This document shows positions 11,001 through 23,000 of a stretch of DNA of 64,000 nt, in pieces. The DNA comes from Bedellia somnulentella (lineage: Eukaryota > Arthropoda > Insecta > Lepidoptera > Bedelliidae): the NCBI GenBank assembly GCA_963576735.1, contig OY755189.1:2108001-2172000 (forward strand), given 5' to 3'. The notes below the pieces were generated by a model that was not told the origin of the DNA, ran no database searches, and saw nothing but the letters and a program-made list of their open reading frames with translations. The position numbers and the translations under genes were made by a program. Within the stretch, counting starts at the first letter, position 1. Each line of letters begins with the position of its first letter.

Positions 11001-14000
11001 TAAAAACCAAATACTTCCTCAAATAAACTGAGTGTATTTTCATTATTTCAGTAACAACAGTGGGCAACCCACAAAAGATGGAATCTAAACCAGTGACGTT
11101 GCATGGAAAGCTAGTTGGCAGTATGGGCTCCGGACAAACCATAGTTGTGGCTGCTCATTATGATGCTGGTTCTATGGTTCCTGTGAGTATTATTGATACA
11201 AACAATCTATAGCAATAATGCTAAGATAAATGTTTTGCGCTTAGGAAACTGATAACACTTTTAACCATTTCATTTGCCTGGAAAAAGGCGCCTCAGGCAG
11301 GCAGCAGGAAAGGTTGTTTGTGATGGGTCGCCAACCGCATCGCGCAACGATAACTTAAAAGCCTTCTACCCTTAGTAGTCTTTACCTGTGGCAATAAATG
11401 AAGTAGCGCTATTCTATTCTGAGCCGATATTTCACTGGAAAATCTCGACCACCTCTGGTGAGAACTTAACCTTATTCTTTTTAAATAATTCTTTTTTATA
11501 AACCTTTTACTTACTTAATTGAAAAACCTAAGAAAAACACTTTCTGTTAATATATTGAATTAATTGTATTTTAAAATGAGTGTCTATCGTAATATTACTT
11601 ATAAAATAATAACATTATAAATGTATTATTATGTTAATAAAATATAGACTCCTAGTCAATATTTGTAGCTGTGTACCCGCAAGGGTGAAATTTGAAAGGA
11701 TAATTAGATAATAGATCTATGTGACCTGCACCCACATCATATTTACGACTAAATAAATGGTTTTATATTTCCAGGAACTCTCTTTCGGTGCAGACTCGAA
11801 CGCATCAGGAGTCGTGGCCCTTCTAGAACTAGCTAGAATATTCTCCCGGCTTTACTCGGCGGCCGCCACTCGTGGTATGGCCTCCATAGTGTTTGTATTG
11901 ACCGGGACGGGGGCCTCTGTGAATTATTTTAGTGCCAAGAAGTGGTTGGAAGATCAGCTAGATGGATCCGATAGCAGTTTACTACAGGTATTTATCCTTA
12001 CTAATATTATAAATCGGAAAGTGAGTTTGTTTGTTTGTTTGTTCCGCTTTCACGCCGTAACTACTGAACCGATTGCTCTGAAATTTTGCAGACATATAGT
12101 TAGAAGTCCCGATTTAATAATAGAGGACTTATTTATTATCCCGGAATAAAAATATCTTCCCGAGAGAAATTCTAGGAATGAGAAGTTTTCTTAAAGTTGT
12201 GCTTTATACCGCAATATAACTGAATTCCACGCGGGCGAAGCCGTGAGCGGAAAGCTAGTTTTATTATATTAGAGCTAATGTGCAAGGTAATGTTAGTAGA
12301 GGACAACCTGGAAGGACACACTTGGACCAAAAGTGTGCTCAAAAAGGCAGACATCCGAAATATGAAGAATAAAAAAGCATGCATGAAAAGATTGATGGAT
12401 GTAAATGAGCTAGAGAGGTTTGTCAGGATCGTACAAAGTGGTATGGCCTATATAGTGTTTGTATTGACCGGGACGGGGGCCTCTGTCAACTATTTTAGTG
12501 CCAAGAAGTGGTTGGAAGATCAGTTGGATGGATCCGATAGCAGTTTACTACAGGTATGTGTTACTAGCTGACCCAACAGACTTTGTACTGGCAAAGTTTA
12601 ATTGAAATTACCTTGATGGATGGTCATCAAATTGACACATTTAGGCGAGCCGCAGAGGATGTCTGTCATGCGAGGAGAAAAATGATATTTTTAATATTAT
12701 CTTTACAACTTTTTCTATAGTTAAGAACATTCTGTGGGTGTACGTAAGAGGCGACTAACGGTATTGGGGCTTTAAAGGGATTTTTGGGTGATGCGGTTAG
12801 AGACCCATCACCAACAACCTTTACTTTACCATCTTTTCCCACGCAACTTTCGAAAAGTCGCTGAGGAATTTCTGTTTCTTTCTGTTTCCGAGTTTGCGCT
12901 CAGCAACACATTTAGCACTAAAAAATTTTTATATGAATTATCCGAGCCTTATTTCTGCTTTTACTAGCTTAACAACCTACCTAGCTGTGTAGTGTGGGCT
13001 TAGAATATTACTGTTACGTACCGGGTTCTTAATTTGATAAATACCAGTCACACTTTCGTGCAATAAGGTGTAATTATATTTATTGACCAATAACGCACTT
13101 TACACAACACAACAAACACTATCGATAATTAACTATCGATACTCGCACTAATTAACAACACTAATTTACTCCGTTATAGTAACACTGTCCACACCGTTAA
13201 GCTTATTTCCGTAATCCGTATATCACTGCACTGTCGTATTTAATTTCTTCGCTCTAGTATTTCGCTTGTTCTCGCTTTAGTTCTTCGCACTCGAATCACT
13301 CCGTAGCACGCGTCGCTCTTTATATATGCCAAATCTCAAATACGCGAATATTACAGAAAGTTCTAGTACCACATTCTCGAAAAGTCGATATTCGAGAAAC
13401 ATCTAGTAATTCCTTTACTTATTAGAATACTAGTAACGCCATCTGTTATCTAGTAGTGGCAAATCCTATCTCCTACTTGCGAACAGATGTCGTAACATTA
13501 CCCCCTCCTTACATTAATACTCGTCCCGAGTATTATTGCTTCCATGGTACTTCGCAAGTCGATCGATGTGAACTATTTTCCAAGCCCCTCTAGGTTGGCG
13601 TTGAATTCTGTACGTTACATCGTTTATTCTAGTGACCACCTTGTACGGTCCTTCCCACCTATTTTGTAACTTAGGGGACTTCCCTTTCTGGCGAGTTGGA
13701 TTGTGTAACCAGACGAGCATACCCTCTTCGAAACGCGGCGTGTTAGCTTTACGGTCATATCTGGTTTTCATCTTTTCACTAGCATGTAAACCATTTTCAC
13801 GCACTAGGGAATGTACATCTTGCATTCTTTCCCTCAAATCGCTTACATATTCAGTTACACTCTGCGGCTCATCTGGTGACCCTCCTGTCAACAAATCTAC
13901 AGGCAATCGTAGCTCTCTTCCGAAATTGACGAAAGCAGGTGTTTCCTTCGTGCTTTCGTGAACAGCTGACCGGTAAGACAGTAAAAATAATGGAATGTGT

Positions 14001-17000
14001 TTGTCCCAGTCCTTCTGATGTTTTTCAACCATCTTCGCCAACTGTCTCTCCAGTGTTTGGTTGAACCTCTCCACCATTCCATCTGACTGAGGATGATATG
14101 GCGTCGTCCTGGTTTTATGCATTCCAAGTAGTTTGCACACCTCTTGAAATACTTGTGACTCAAAATTTCTTCCCTGGTCAGAGTGTATCTCCAGGGGCAC
14201 GCCAAATCGACAGATCACTTCCTCAACCAGTTTTGTAGCCACAGTTATTGCTTCTTGATTGGGTATGGCAAACACTTCAGGCCACTTAGTCAAGTAATCC
14301 ATCACCACCATGAAATATTTATTTCCGGACTCTGATTGTGGAAACGGTCCAGCCACATCAACGGCAATCCTCTCCCAGGGAGCTCCCACATTGTACAACC
14401 GTAATCCCCCTCTACTCCGGGTCTGCGGACCTTTCACCGCGGCACACGTTGTACATTTCCGGCACCAGTCCTGTACGTCGTCCCTACAATGAAGCCAGTA
14501 AAACTTCGCACGAACCTTCTGCAACGTACGATTTACCCCAAGATGCTCGCCCGAAACACCGTCATGTGTTTCCCGCAGTACATCTTTAACCTTGGCTCTG
14601 GGCACGACCAATTGTAGGTGCTCTTCTTTACCGTTGGGTTTCTCCCACCTCCGGTACAGTAGACCATTGATCAGAACCAGGCTGTTCCATTGCGCCCAGT
14701 AAGCTTTCGTACTCACTCCTGTGGACGCTACTTCACTCCAAGCCGGTTGATCGTGTTTTTCCTTCTTCCATTTCATGATGGGTCTGAGGTTCTCATCTTC
14801 TTCTTGGGCCTTCTGCATAGCTTCTGTTTCCCATCCATCCAATGGACAAATTCGAGTCACTTTCACGACCTCCTCCTTCGACTCTTGCTTCCTGCAATGT
14901 TTACAGTCTTCCGGACACGGTCTACGTGAAAGCGCGTCTGCATTGCCATGAGATTTACCACTACGGTGCTCGTTTCCCTGGACGTTTGCGGCAGGAGCCT
15001 CTGCCTGCCTCTTTTCTTCCTTCCTCAGCGGGCAACTTAATCTCAAATGGCCCCTTTTCCCGCAGCCATAACAAATCGGTCCAGTACTCCTTCCGACGGG
15101 TGCTTTAATGACCTTGACGTCCTCATTTGCTTCCGCAATCTCACGAAGTCGATGAGTTTGGCGCGTATCCTGGCGGCAAGCTTCAACTTCTAGAGCGTTC
15201 GCCAAGGCATCCTTGAGAGACGTGTGGTGTTGAAGTCTCACCGCTGTTCTCACTTCGATATCTCTGATGCCGTCGACGAATGCTTGCACCAGGTTCATTT
15301 CCACCGTCTTCGGATCTACACTGGGATAGGCCTTGCGGACGAGCTTCTCGATTTCAAGGGCCCACTGCTGAAGTCCCTCTCCAGAACGCTGGACCCTATC
15401 ACGCAGCTGAGCGCGGAACACGTGCTCTAGGTGTCGCTCTCCATAGCGAGACTCCAACGCATCCAGCAGGTCCTTGAAACCACCACTCGGAGTCGGCAGC
15501 GCCTCTATTACTGACAGTGCTTGACCTCGGAGCGCCACCGTCAGTGCAGTCAAACACTGTTCATCAGTCCAACCATTGGCAGCCGCAACAGTCTGGAACT
15601 GATGTCTATACGCCGACCAGGATGTTGTTCCGTCGTAGGGAGGAACCTTCACACGAGGACCATGGACAGCTACTACATTCTCACCGGAGACAACCTTGAC
15701 CGGTCGTGATTCAAGCTGCAGAACCCTTTTCTCCATTCCGCGGAAGTCGGTCTTCATGTCATCGAAATCTTTCTCAATAGTGGTTACCTGCTCCTTCATC
15801 TGCTCTACGTCTTTTTCCACAGTAACCACCCGACCACTGACTTCATTGACCGCAGTGAGAACTTGTGAGAACTTAGTTTGCTGTTCCTCGCGCAACTCAC
15901 GAACTTCTTGTTTCACAACACCCTGTACCTCCGAATGTATGTTTTTTTTAACATCCTGTACCTCCGAATGTATGTTTTTCACAACATCCTGTATGCTTTG
16001 TTGTGCTTCACGCATGCTTTGAAACATTTCAACTATCATCGTCAAGTCAGTATTAGTTGCGGCCGCCGGCGCCGTTGATGTAGACGGCGCGTTAGTCACC
16101 GCGGACGTCTCCTCTGGAATGTCACTCCGAGGGTTCGTGACCGATGAACTCATTTCCGACAGCTGTTCACCCTCTGCGGCTTTCTGAGCGCGTGTCTTCA
16201 CACCCTCTCTTCCGTCTTCCTTCGGCATAACTGGCATCTTCAAATCCACTTCTGTCACCAATTGTTACGTACCGGGTTCTTAATTTGATAAATACCAGTC
16301 ACACTTTCGTGCAATAAGGTGTAATTATATTTATTGACCAATAACGCACTTTACACAACACAACAAACACTATCGATAATTAACTATCGATACTCGCACT
16401 AATTAACAACACTAATTTACTCCGTTATAGTAACACTGTCCACACCGTTAAGCTTATTTCCGTAATCCGTATATCACTGCACTGTCGTATTTAATTTCTT
16501 CGCTCTAGTATTTCGCTTGTTCTCGCTTTAGTTCTTCGCACTCGAATCACTCCGTAGCACGCGTCGCTCTTTATATATGCCAAATCTCAAATACGCGAAT
16601 ATTACAGAAAGTTCTAGTACCACATTCTCGAAAAGTCGATATTCGAGAAACATCTAGTAATTCCTTTACTTATTAGAATACTAGTAACGCCATCTGTTAT
16701 CTAGTAGTGGCAAATCCTATCTCCTACTTGCGAACAGATGTCGTAACATTACTAACCATTTTTTCTTCGCGGTTGTCGTAAGAGATGACTTAAGGTATTT
16801 GGACTTTTTAGAGTTTTGTTGGACCCAATACTTGCCATCTTCGCCCCAAATTATTTTCAAAGATGGCTGAAGAATTTCTAATGTTATAAATCTATATTTC
16901 TAAATTTAAGACAGTTTGTTGCATTGAGTAAATTTAACTTTCCTGATATACGTTTTAATTATGAAAAAATGTGAATGTAAAGAGTTTCTTTGTTGCTTCT

Positions 17001-20000
17001 TCTCTTTACGAACACCTTCCGAAGCAACGGATTAACGATTAATTTAAAACTTTGACGTTCAAAGAATGATAGTATTTAACTTTATTTTGAAAAATAAACT
17101 TTTTTTGACTTTATTTAATTAGTTCTATCCTTACAAAAAACTAAAAACATACCCATTTTTCCAGGACGTCTCATTCGTAATGTGCCTCGACGCAATATCT
17201 TCGCCCCAATTATCGATGCATGTATCAAAACCTCCTAAGGCTGGAGGGGCAGCCCATTCCATACAATCAAGACTTGGGGTCCCAATTGTCCATAAGAAGA
17301 TCAATTTGGCTGAGGAGTTGTTGGCTTGGCAACACGAGAGATTCAGTATACGGCGCATGACGGCTTTTACTTTGAGTTCTTTGAAGGTATTGATACATAA
17401 CATAACATAAACATAAACGTTCACGCCGAATATCCCCGAAGGGGTTGGCAGAGGTACTAATACTTCTAAACATCACGTGACTTTGTCACTTGGTGTTCAA
17501 AATACCCACGTTTTGCTTGAACAGTGTACTCACGTGATAGGGGGCAGGCCTATCGCCGTATTGTACGAGTACACAGTCACATGACTAAGTTCAACTCAGT
17601 CATGTGGGTTTCCCCACGATGTTCTCCCATACCGTTAACAACCATGATAAATTAACCACACATATGTCTTTAGAAAAGACAAATTGGTGTAGGCCCGACC
17701 CGGGATTTGAACACTAGTCGCTTGCACGTTAACCGGTGTTCTACCTATTGAGCTATCACGTCGTTGATAATTATTGGTGTTAGTTTTTAATAATAGTATT
17801 CTTATGAAGGCATAAAGTTCGGGGTGAAGAGAATAAAAGAGCATGTATGAAGAGAATGATAAATGTGACATAAGCAAGACAGATTTGTCTAATTGTACAA
17901 ACGTTTCTTGACCAGATTGAAAACATTCTTATAAAGGCGGGGGTCCGAAGTGAGAAGAATAAAAGAGCATGTTTGAGAAGAATGATGAATGTAAGGGAAG
18001 CAAGACACTACTTAAAAGTGTAAAAGAAACAAAGGATAGAAGAATTTCGCACTAGAAGCCATTGACACTGTGGCTCAATTGGCAGAGCGACGGGGGCGTA
18101 TACCCGAGGTCGCGTTTTCGATTCCCGCCTGTGTCAAAATTTTTCTTTCTTTTATTTATTCTTTATTTATAAGCAAGAGAGGTTTGGCAAGATCATACTA
18201 AGAGGCGATCAATAGTCTCTGCCAACCCCAATGGTAACAACGGGCGTGATTATAAATAAGTAGTTTTAATGTTGTGATATTTTGCCACCTGCTGATGGTC
18301 TATTCTTCAAACTTACTTAATATATTTTCATCTATTTTAAACAAATTTGGTTATTAAGAAATTCTGGTACTGATACGGTGTTTAGGTACGATTCCTCGGA
18401 AGTTTGTGTAATATAGGGCTGTGTGTCAGGGAGAAATAGTGTGATTCGTGAATGATAATTAGTATGAAAGGAATGTTAAAAATTATTTGAACACATAGAG
18501 TAAATATAGACAATGTAGATAATGTGGTTTAAAACAAGATTGTAAAGGTTATTTCAAAGACTAGAGTCCGAAGTGAGAAAAAAATATCTTGGGATTAATG
18601 GTGTATGAAGCCAAAAAAAATTCTCAGAAACATACTAAGTGACGATCGACACTCCGCATTATGAAGATTAAGTGTGTGAGATTAACTTACTTACTTCCAT
18701 ATATGCTGTGTAGTGTCGGCTTAGAATAGCACTACCCCATTTCTTCCAGTGGTTGTACGTAAGAGGCGACTAACGGTATTGGGGCTTTTAAGGGATTTTT
18801 GGGCGATGCGGTTGGAGACCCATCACCAACAACCTTTATTTTACCATCTTTTCCCCACTCAACTTTCCAAACGTGGCTGAGGAATTTCGAATTCCTTTGC
18901 TCTGGCTACCCCTACTAGGGATTTATAGCCGTGAGTATATATGTATGTATGTACTTCCATATACTCCCGCCCAATATTCCCGTTGGGATAGGCAAGAGTA
19001 TCGATCGTCACTTTGCATGATCCTTACAGCTGTGTGTAATTTATGGTCTCACACAGCTTTCAGGATCATAAGTAAATATTTATAAAATGATATCCTCAGC
19101 TTTTAAAACCTATATCTTTTTAAAAAACACCCTTTTAACCCTTTTTCTTCACAATTTCAGAGCCACAAAGACCCCTCAAGGTCCTCAATACTGGACAAAC
19201 CGAACGAGCAAGCGATTTTGAACCTTATTGCTAACGTGAAACAGACTGCCCGCGGTCTTGCCTCGCATATATACAATTTAACTGGAGAAGATAATAAGCA
19301 AGATTCTATTTTGTATGATGAGGCTTTGGTAAGTTATTTTTATTAAAACAATTCGTTTATAATAAGCGTAATAGCTCAATGGGTAGAACACCGGTTAACG
19401 TGCAAGCGACTAGTGTTCAAATCCCGGGACGGGCCTACACCAATTTGTCTTTTCTAAAGACATATGTGTGGTTAATTTATCATGGTTGTTAACGGTGAGG
19501 GAAAACATCGTGAGGAATCCCACATGATCGAGTTGTACTTAGTCATGTGACAGTGTATTCGTACAAAACGGCGATAGGCCTGCCCCCTATCACGTGAGTA
19601 CACTGTCCATGCAAAACGTGGGTACTCTGAACACCAGGTGACAAAGTCACGTGATGTTCAGAAGTATTAGTACCTCTGCCAACCCCTTCGGGGATATTCG
19701 GCGTGAACGTTTATGTATTATGTAATTATGTTATAATAAGCGAATATATATAAGGAGAAGGTCTTAAATTCGACTGGATTTGTTGCATTTTTTAACCTAA
19801 ACTTTCACGCCGTATGTCGCCGAAGGGGTTTGCAGAGAAAAAAATAATAAAAAATAGACTAATTAATTATTAATTCTCCACATTAATTTTTACAACAAAA
19901 CATACATACGTATACTGACGGCTAAAAATCCCTAAAAGGGGTAGCCAGAGCTGAGAAATTAGAAATTCCACAGCCACTTTTGGAAGTTGAGTGGGGAAAA

Positions 20001-23000
20001 GATGGTAGAATAAAGGTTGTTGGTGATAAGTCTCCAACCGCATCGCCCAAAAATCCCTTAAAAAGCCCCAAGTCCGTTAGTCGCCTCTTACGTACACCCA
20101 CCGGAAGAAATGGGGTAGTGCTATTCTAAGCCGACACTACACAGCTACAACAAAACAGGGGTTCTCAAACTAGGCTAAGCCTGTATCTTGAGAAATAAGT
20201 TAATTTTTTAGTTAGAACCATAAACCAGATAATTAAAGGTACTTATATATATGAACATCTAGTGACATTGTCACCTGGTGGTTTTTAAATGTCGGTTTAT
20301 TAATATTTCTGTTGTTTACGAACAATATATTTATTTTGCCGTTGCCGTGTAGTGCCGGCTTAGAATTGCCGTGTAGTGCCGGCTTAGAATGTCGCTACCC
20401 CTTTCTACCCACGGGTGTCGTAAGAGGCGACTAAGGGTATTGGGGCTTTTTATTGGATTTTTGGGCGATGTGGTTGGAGACCCATCACCAAAAACCTTTA
20501 TTTTACCATCTTTTCCCCACTCAACTTCCAAAAGTGGCTGAGGAATTTCTAATTCCTTAGCTCTGGCTACCCCTTCTAGGGATTTATAGCCGTAAGAATA
20601 TGTATGTATGTATGTATGTATATTTATTGCATTGCAAGGGTACTGATTCCAAATTAGTCCATAAGAGTTTTATCAAGATATTTCAAGTTTTGGGGAGTGT
20701 ACAATTATTGTTGGGGATGCAGCTGGTAAATAATTACCGACTGATGGTTGCAATGATTTCTTTAACACATTTTTTTCTGAACTTTCTACTTCTATAAAGG
20801 TCTAAGGGCTAATTCTAAGGCTGTGGCTGCCTTATTTTACGACATGTAGTCTTGAGTAAAAATGATTAAAAAGAGGGATAAAAAAAAATTACTTAATCTT
20901 AAAATTCACGCCGTATATCTCGGAAAGGATACGCAGAGGTACTTATTCTTCTAAACATCATGTGGCATAGCACCCACGTTTTGCTTAGAAGTGTACTCAC
21001 GTGATATGGGGCAGTCCTATTGGCGTTTCGTACGAATACATTTTTATAGTATTTTTTTTTTAATTTCAGAGTGTAGACGAAGCCTCTATCCGAAACTGGT
21101 ACAAATATCTGTCGTCACAATCCAGATCTGCGCATATCATTACCACCGGTTTGACTCCGGGAATTAATGGTATTTTTTTATTTAGTCATAAGTCAAAAAA
21201 AGTCAAAAAGTTTATTTTTCAAAATAAAGTTAAATACTAACACTTTTTGAACGTCAAAGTTTTAAATTAATCGTTAATCCGTTGCTTCGGAAGGTGTTCG
21301 TAAAGAGAAGAAGCAAAAGATTTTGTGTGTATGTGTGTGTGGTATTATAGTCAGGATCGTGCCAGGAGGCGGTCGATAGTTTCTGCCTATCCCAATAGGA
21401 GGAATAGTTGTGAGTGTAAGTAAGTTGTGTTCGATGATATTGCATGATAAGCTGAAATAAATTCAATAACTGTAAATTTTATTAACATTACAATAGAATA
21501 TCATCCATTTATCATAGACCAAATATGTCGAGGCTCGAGCCTACCTAAAAAAATACAGATTTAACCATAACTATCACGACTACATACTTCGTAAGAGGTG
21601 ACTTAGAGCATTTTGCTGTGTAGTGTCGGCTTAGAATAGCACTACCGGTGGGTGTACGTAAAAGGCGACTAACGGTATTGGGGCTTTTAAGGGATTTTTG
21701 GGCGATGAGGTTGGAGACCCATCACCAACAACCTTTATTTTACCATGTTTTCCCCATTTAACTTTCCAAATGTGGCTGAGGAATTTTTAATTCCTTAGCT
21801 CTGGCTACCCCATCTAGGGGTTTATAGCCGTGAGTATATGTATGTATGTATGTAGGTGACTTAGAGTATTAAGGCTTTGTGATGGAAAGGCGGTGTAGTG
21901 AGAGACCCATCACAAACAACCTTAATTTTACAATCTGTACCTTCCAAAAGAGGCTTAACAATTTCCAATTCTAAAACTCTTGCTACCCCTTTTTGGGATT
22001 TATAACCTTGAATTTTTGTATTTATGTAAATTGCTATTTTAATCCTGATGATTTAGTGTTATTAACTGACTTCAAAAAAGGAACTTTGCCGTGTAGTGCC
22101 GGCTTAGAATGTCGCTACCCCTTTCTAACCACGGGTGTCGTAAGAGGCGACTAAGGGTATTGGGGCTTTTTATTGGATTTTTAGGCGATGCGGTTGAAGA
22201 CCCATCACCAAAAACCTTTATTTTACCGCCTTTTCCCCACTCAACTTCCAAAAGTGGCTGAGGAATTTATGATTCCTTGGCTCTGGCTACCCCTTTTAGG
22301 GATTTATAGCCGTGCGTATATGTATGTTTTTTTTAGCTTAAAAGATAGTCTTATTAATTTTTATAGAGTTTGGTTGCTTAGTAAACATAATATTTACTAG
22401 GAGCATAATGCATACGTGGACGACACAGGTGTTTATCAACTTTTCTATGAAAACTTGGGATTTAATCAAAAGGCTGTGAAGGCGATTACATTTTTGTTCA
22501 AAACAATATGCTAAAGATAAAAATAATTTAATTCAAAATAAAAAGAATAGTTCTCTGTTTTTTGAACGTCACAAATTTACGTATAAGTTGAATATAAATC
22601 TTCCTTAAATTGAAATCTCATGTTTGAATATTGGTAATTTCAGGTGTAAGTGCATCCTTAGAAAGAGCCTTATCTCGGTACATCGGCGAAGTTACCACTT
22701 CCATACATACTACTGATAAGAGAGAACCAGAATTCGTTTTGTATGGACCTACGAGGGCGGTGCTTAATGTGTATAAGTAAGTTTGTGTGAATTTAAATTA
22801 TTAAGATTAACAGTGAGGGGAAATATGGCGAGTAAACCTCTATTTGCTGTGTTTGTTATTTTATTTTATTTAATTATTTACGGAAGACAAACAGCTTTAA
22901 CATAACAATTAGCAAAATTGCTGTGTAGTGTCGGCTTAGAATAGCACTACCCCATTTCTTCCGGTGGGTGTACGTAAGAGGCGACTAACGGTATCGGGGC

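Larger units (their letters stand above)
13012..16748 (-). mobile_element. Ty3/Gypsy LTR retrotransposon, internally deleted, very young
   Basis: A minus-strand element of 3737 bp with two 486-bp LTRs that look identical by eye, each TGTTACG...CGTAACA. The 4-bp target duplication is TTAC (13008-13011 and 16749-16752). A primer-binding site and a polypurine tract are in the right places. One long frame fuses gag to integrase, and protease, RT and most of RNase H are absent. It cannot replicate alone but could be mobilised by a complete relative. It lies in Ncln intron 5, antisense to the gene. Confidence 0.95.
12984..16883 (+). mobile_element. Degenerate family A copy split by the Gypsy element
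   Basis: The left part (12984-13011) is GCTGTGTAGTGTGGGCTTAG plus AATATTAC. The right part resumes at 16753 with AACCATTTTTTCTTCGCGG and the GTCGTAAGAGATGACTTAAG block. Removing 13012-16748 and one TTAC restores a continuous, diverged family A copy. Confidence 0.85.

Noticed and set aside
12438..12557. Mutually exclusive alternative exon for Ncln
   Set aside because: It lacks an acceptor and 97 nt of the exon including the GADSNASG motif, so it cannot replace exon 5.
13514..16261. Endogenous retrovirus with envelope
   Set aside because: No envelope frame between integrase and the 3' LTR; the element is an internally deleted LTR retrotransposon.
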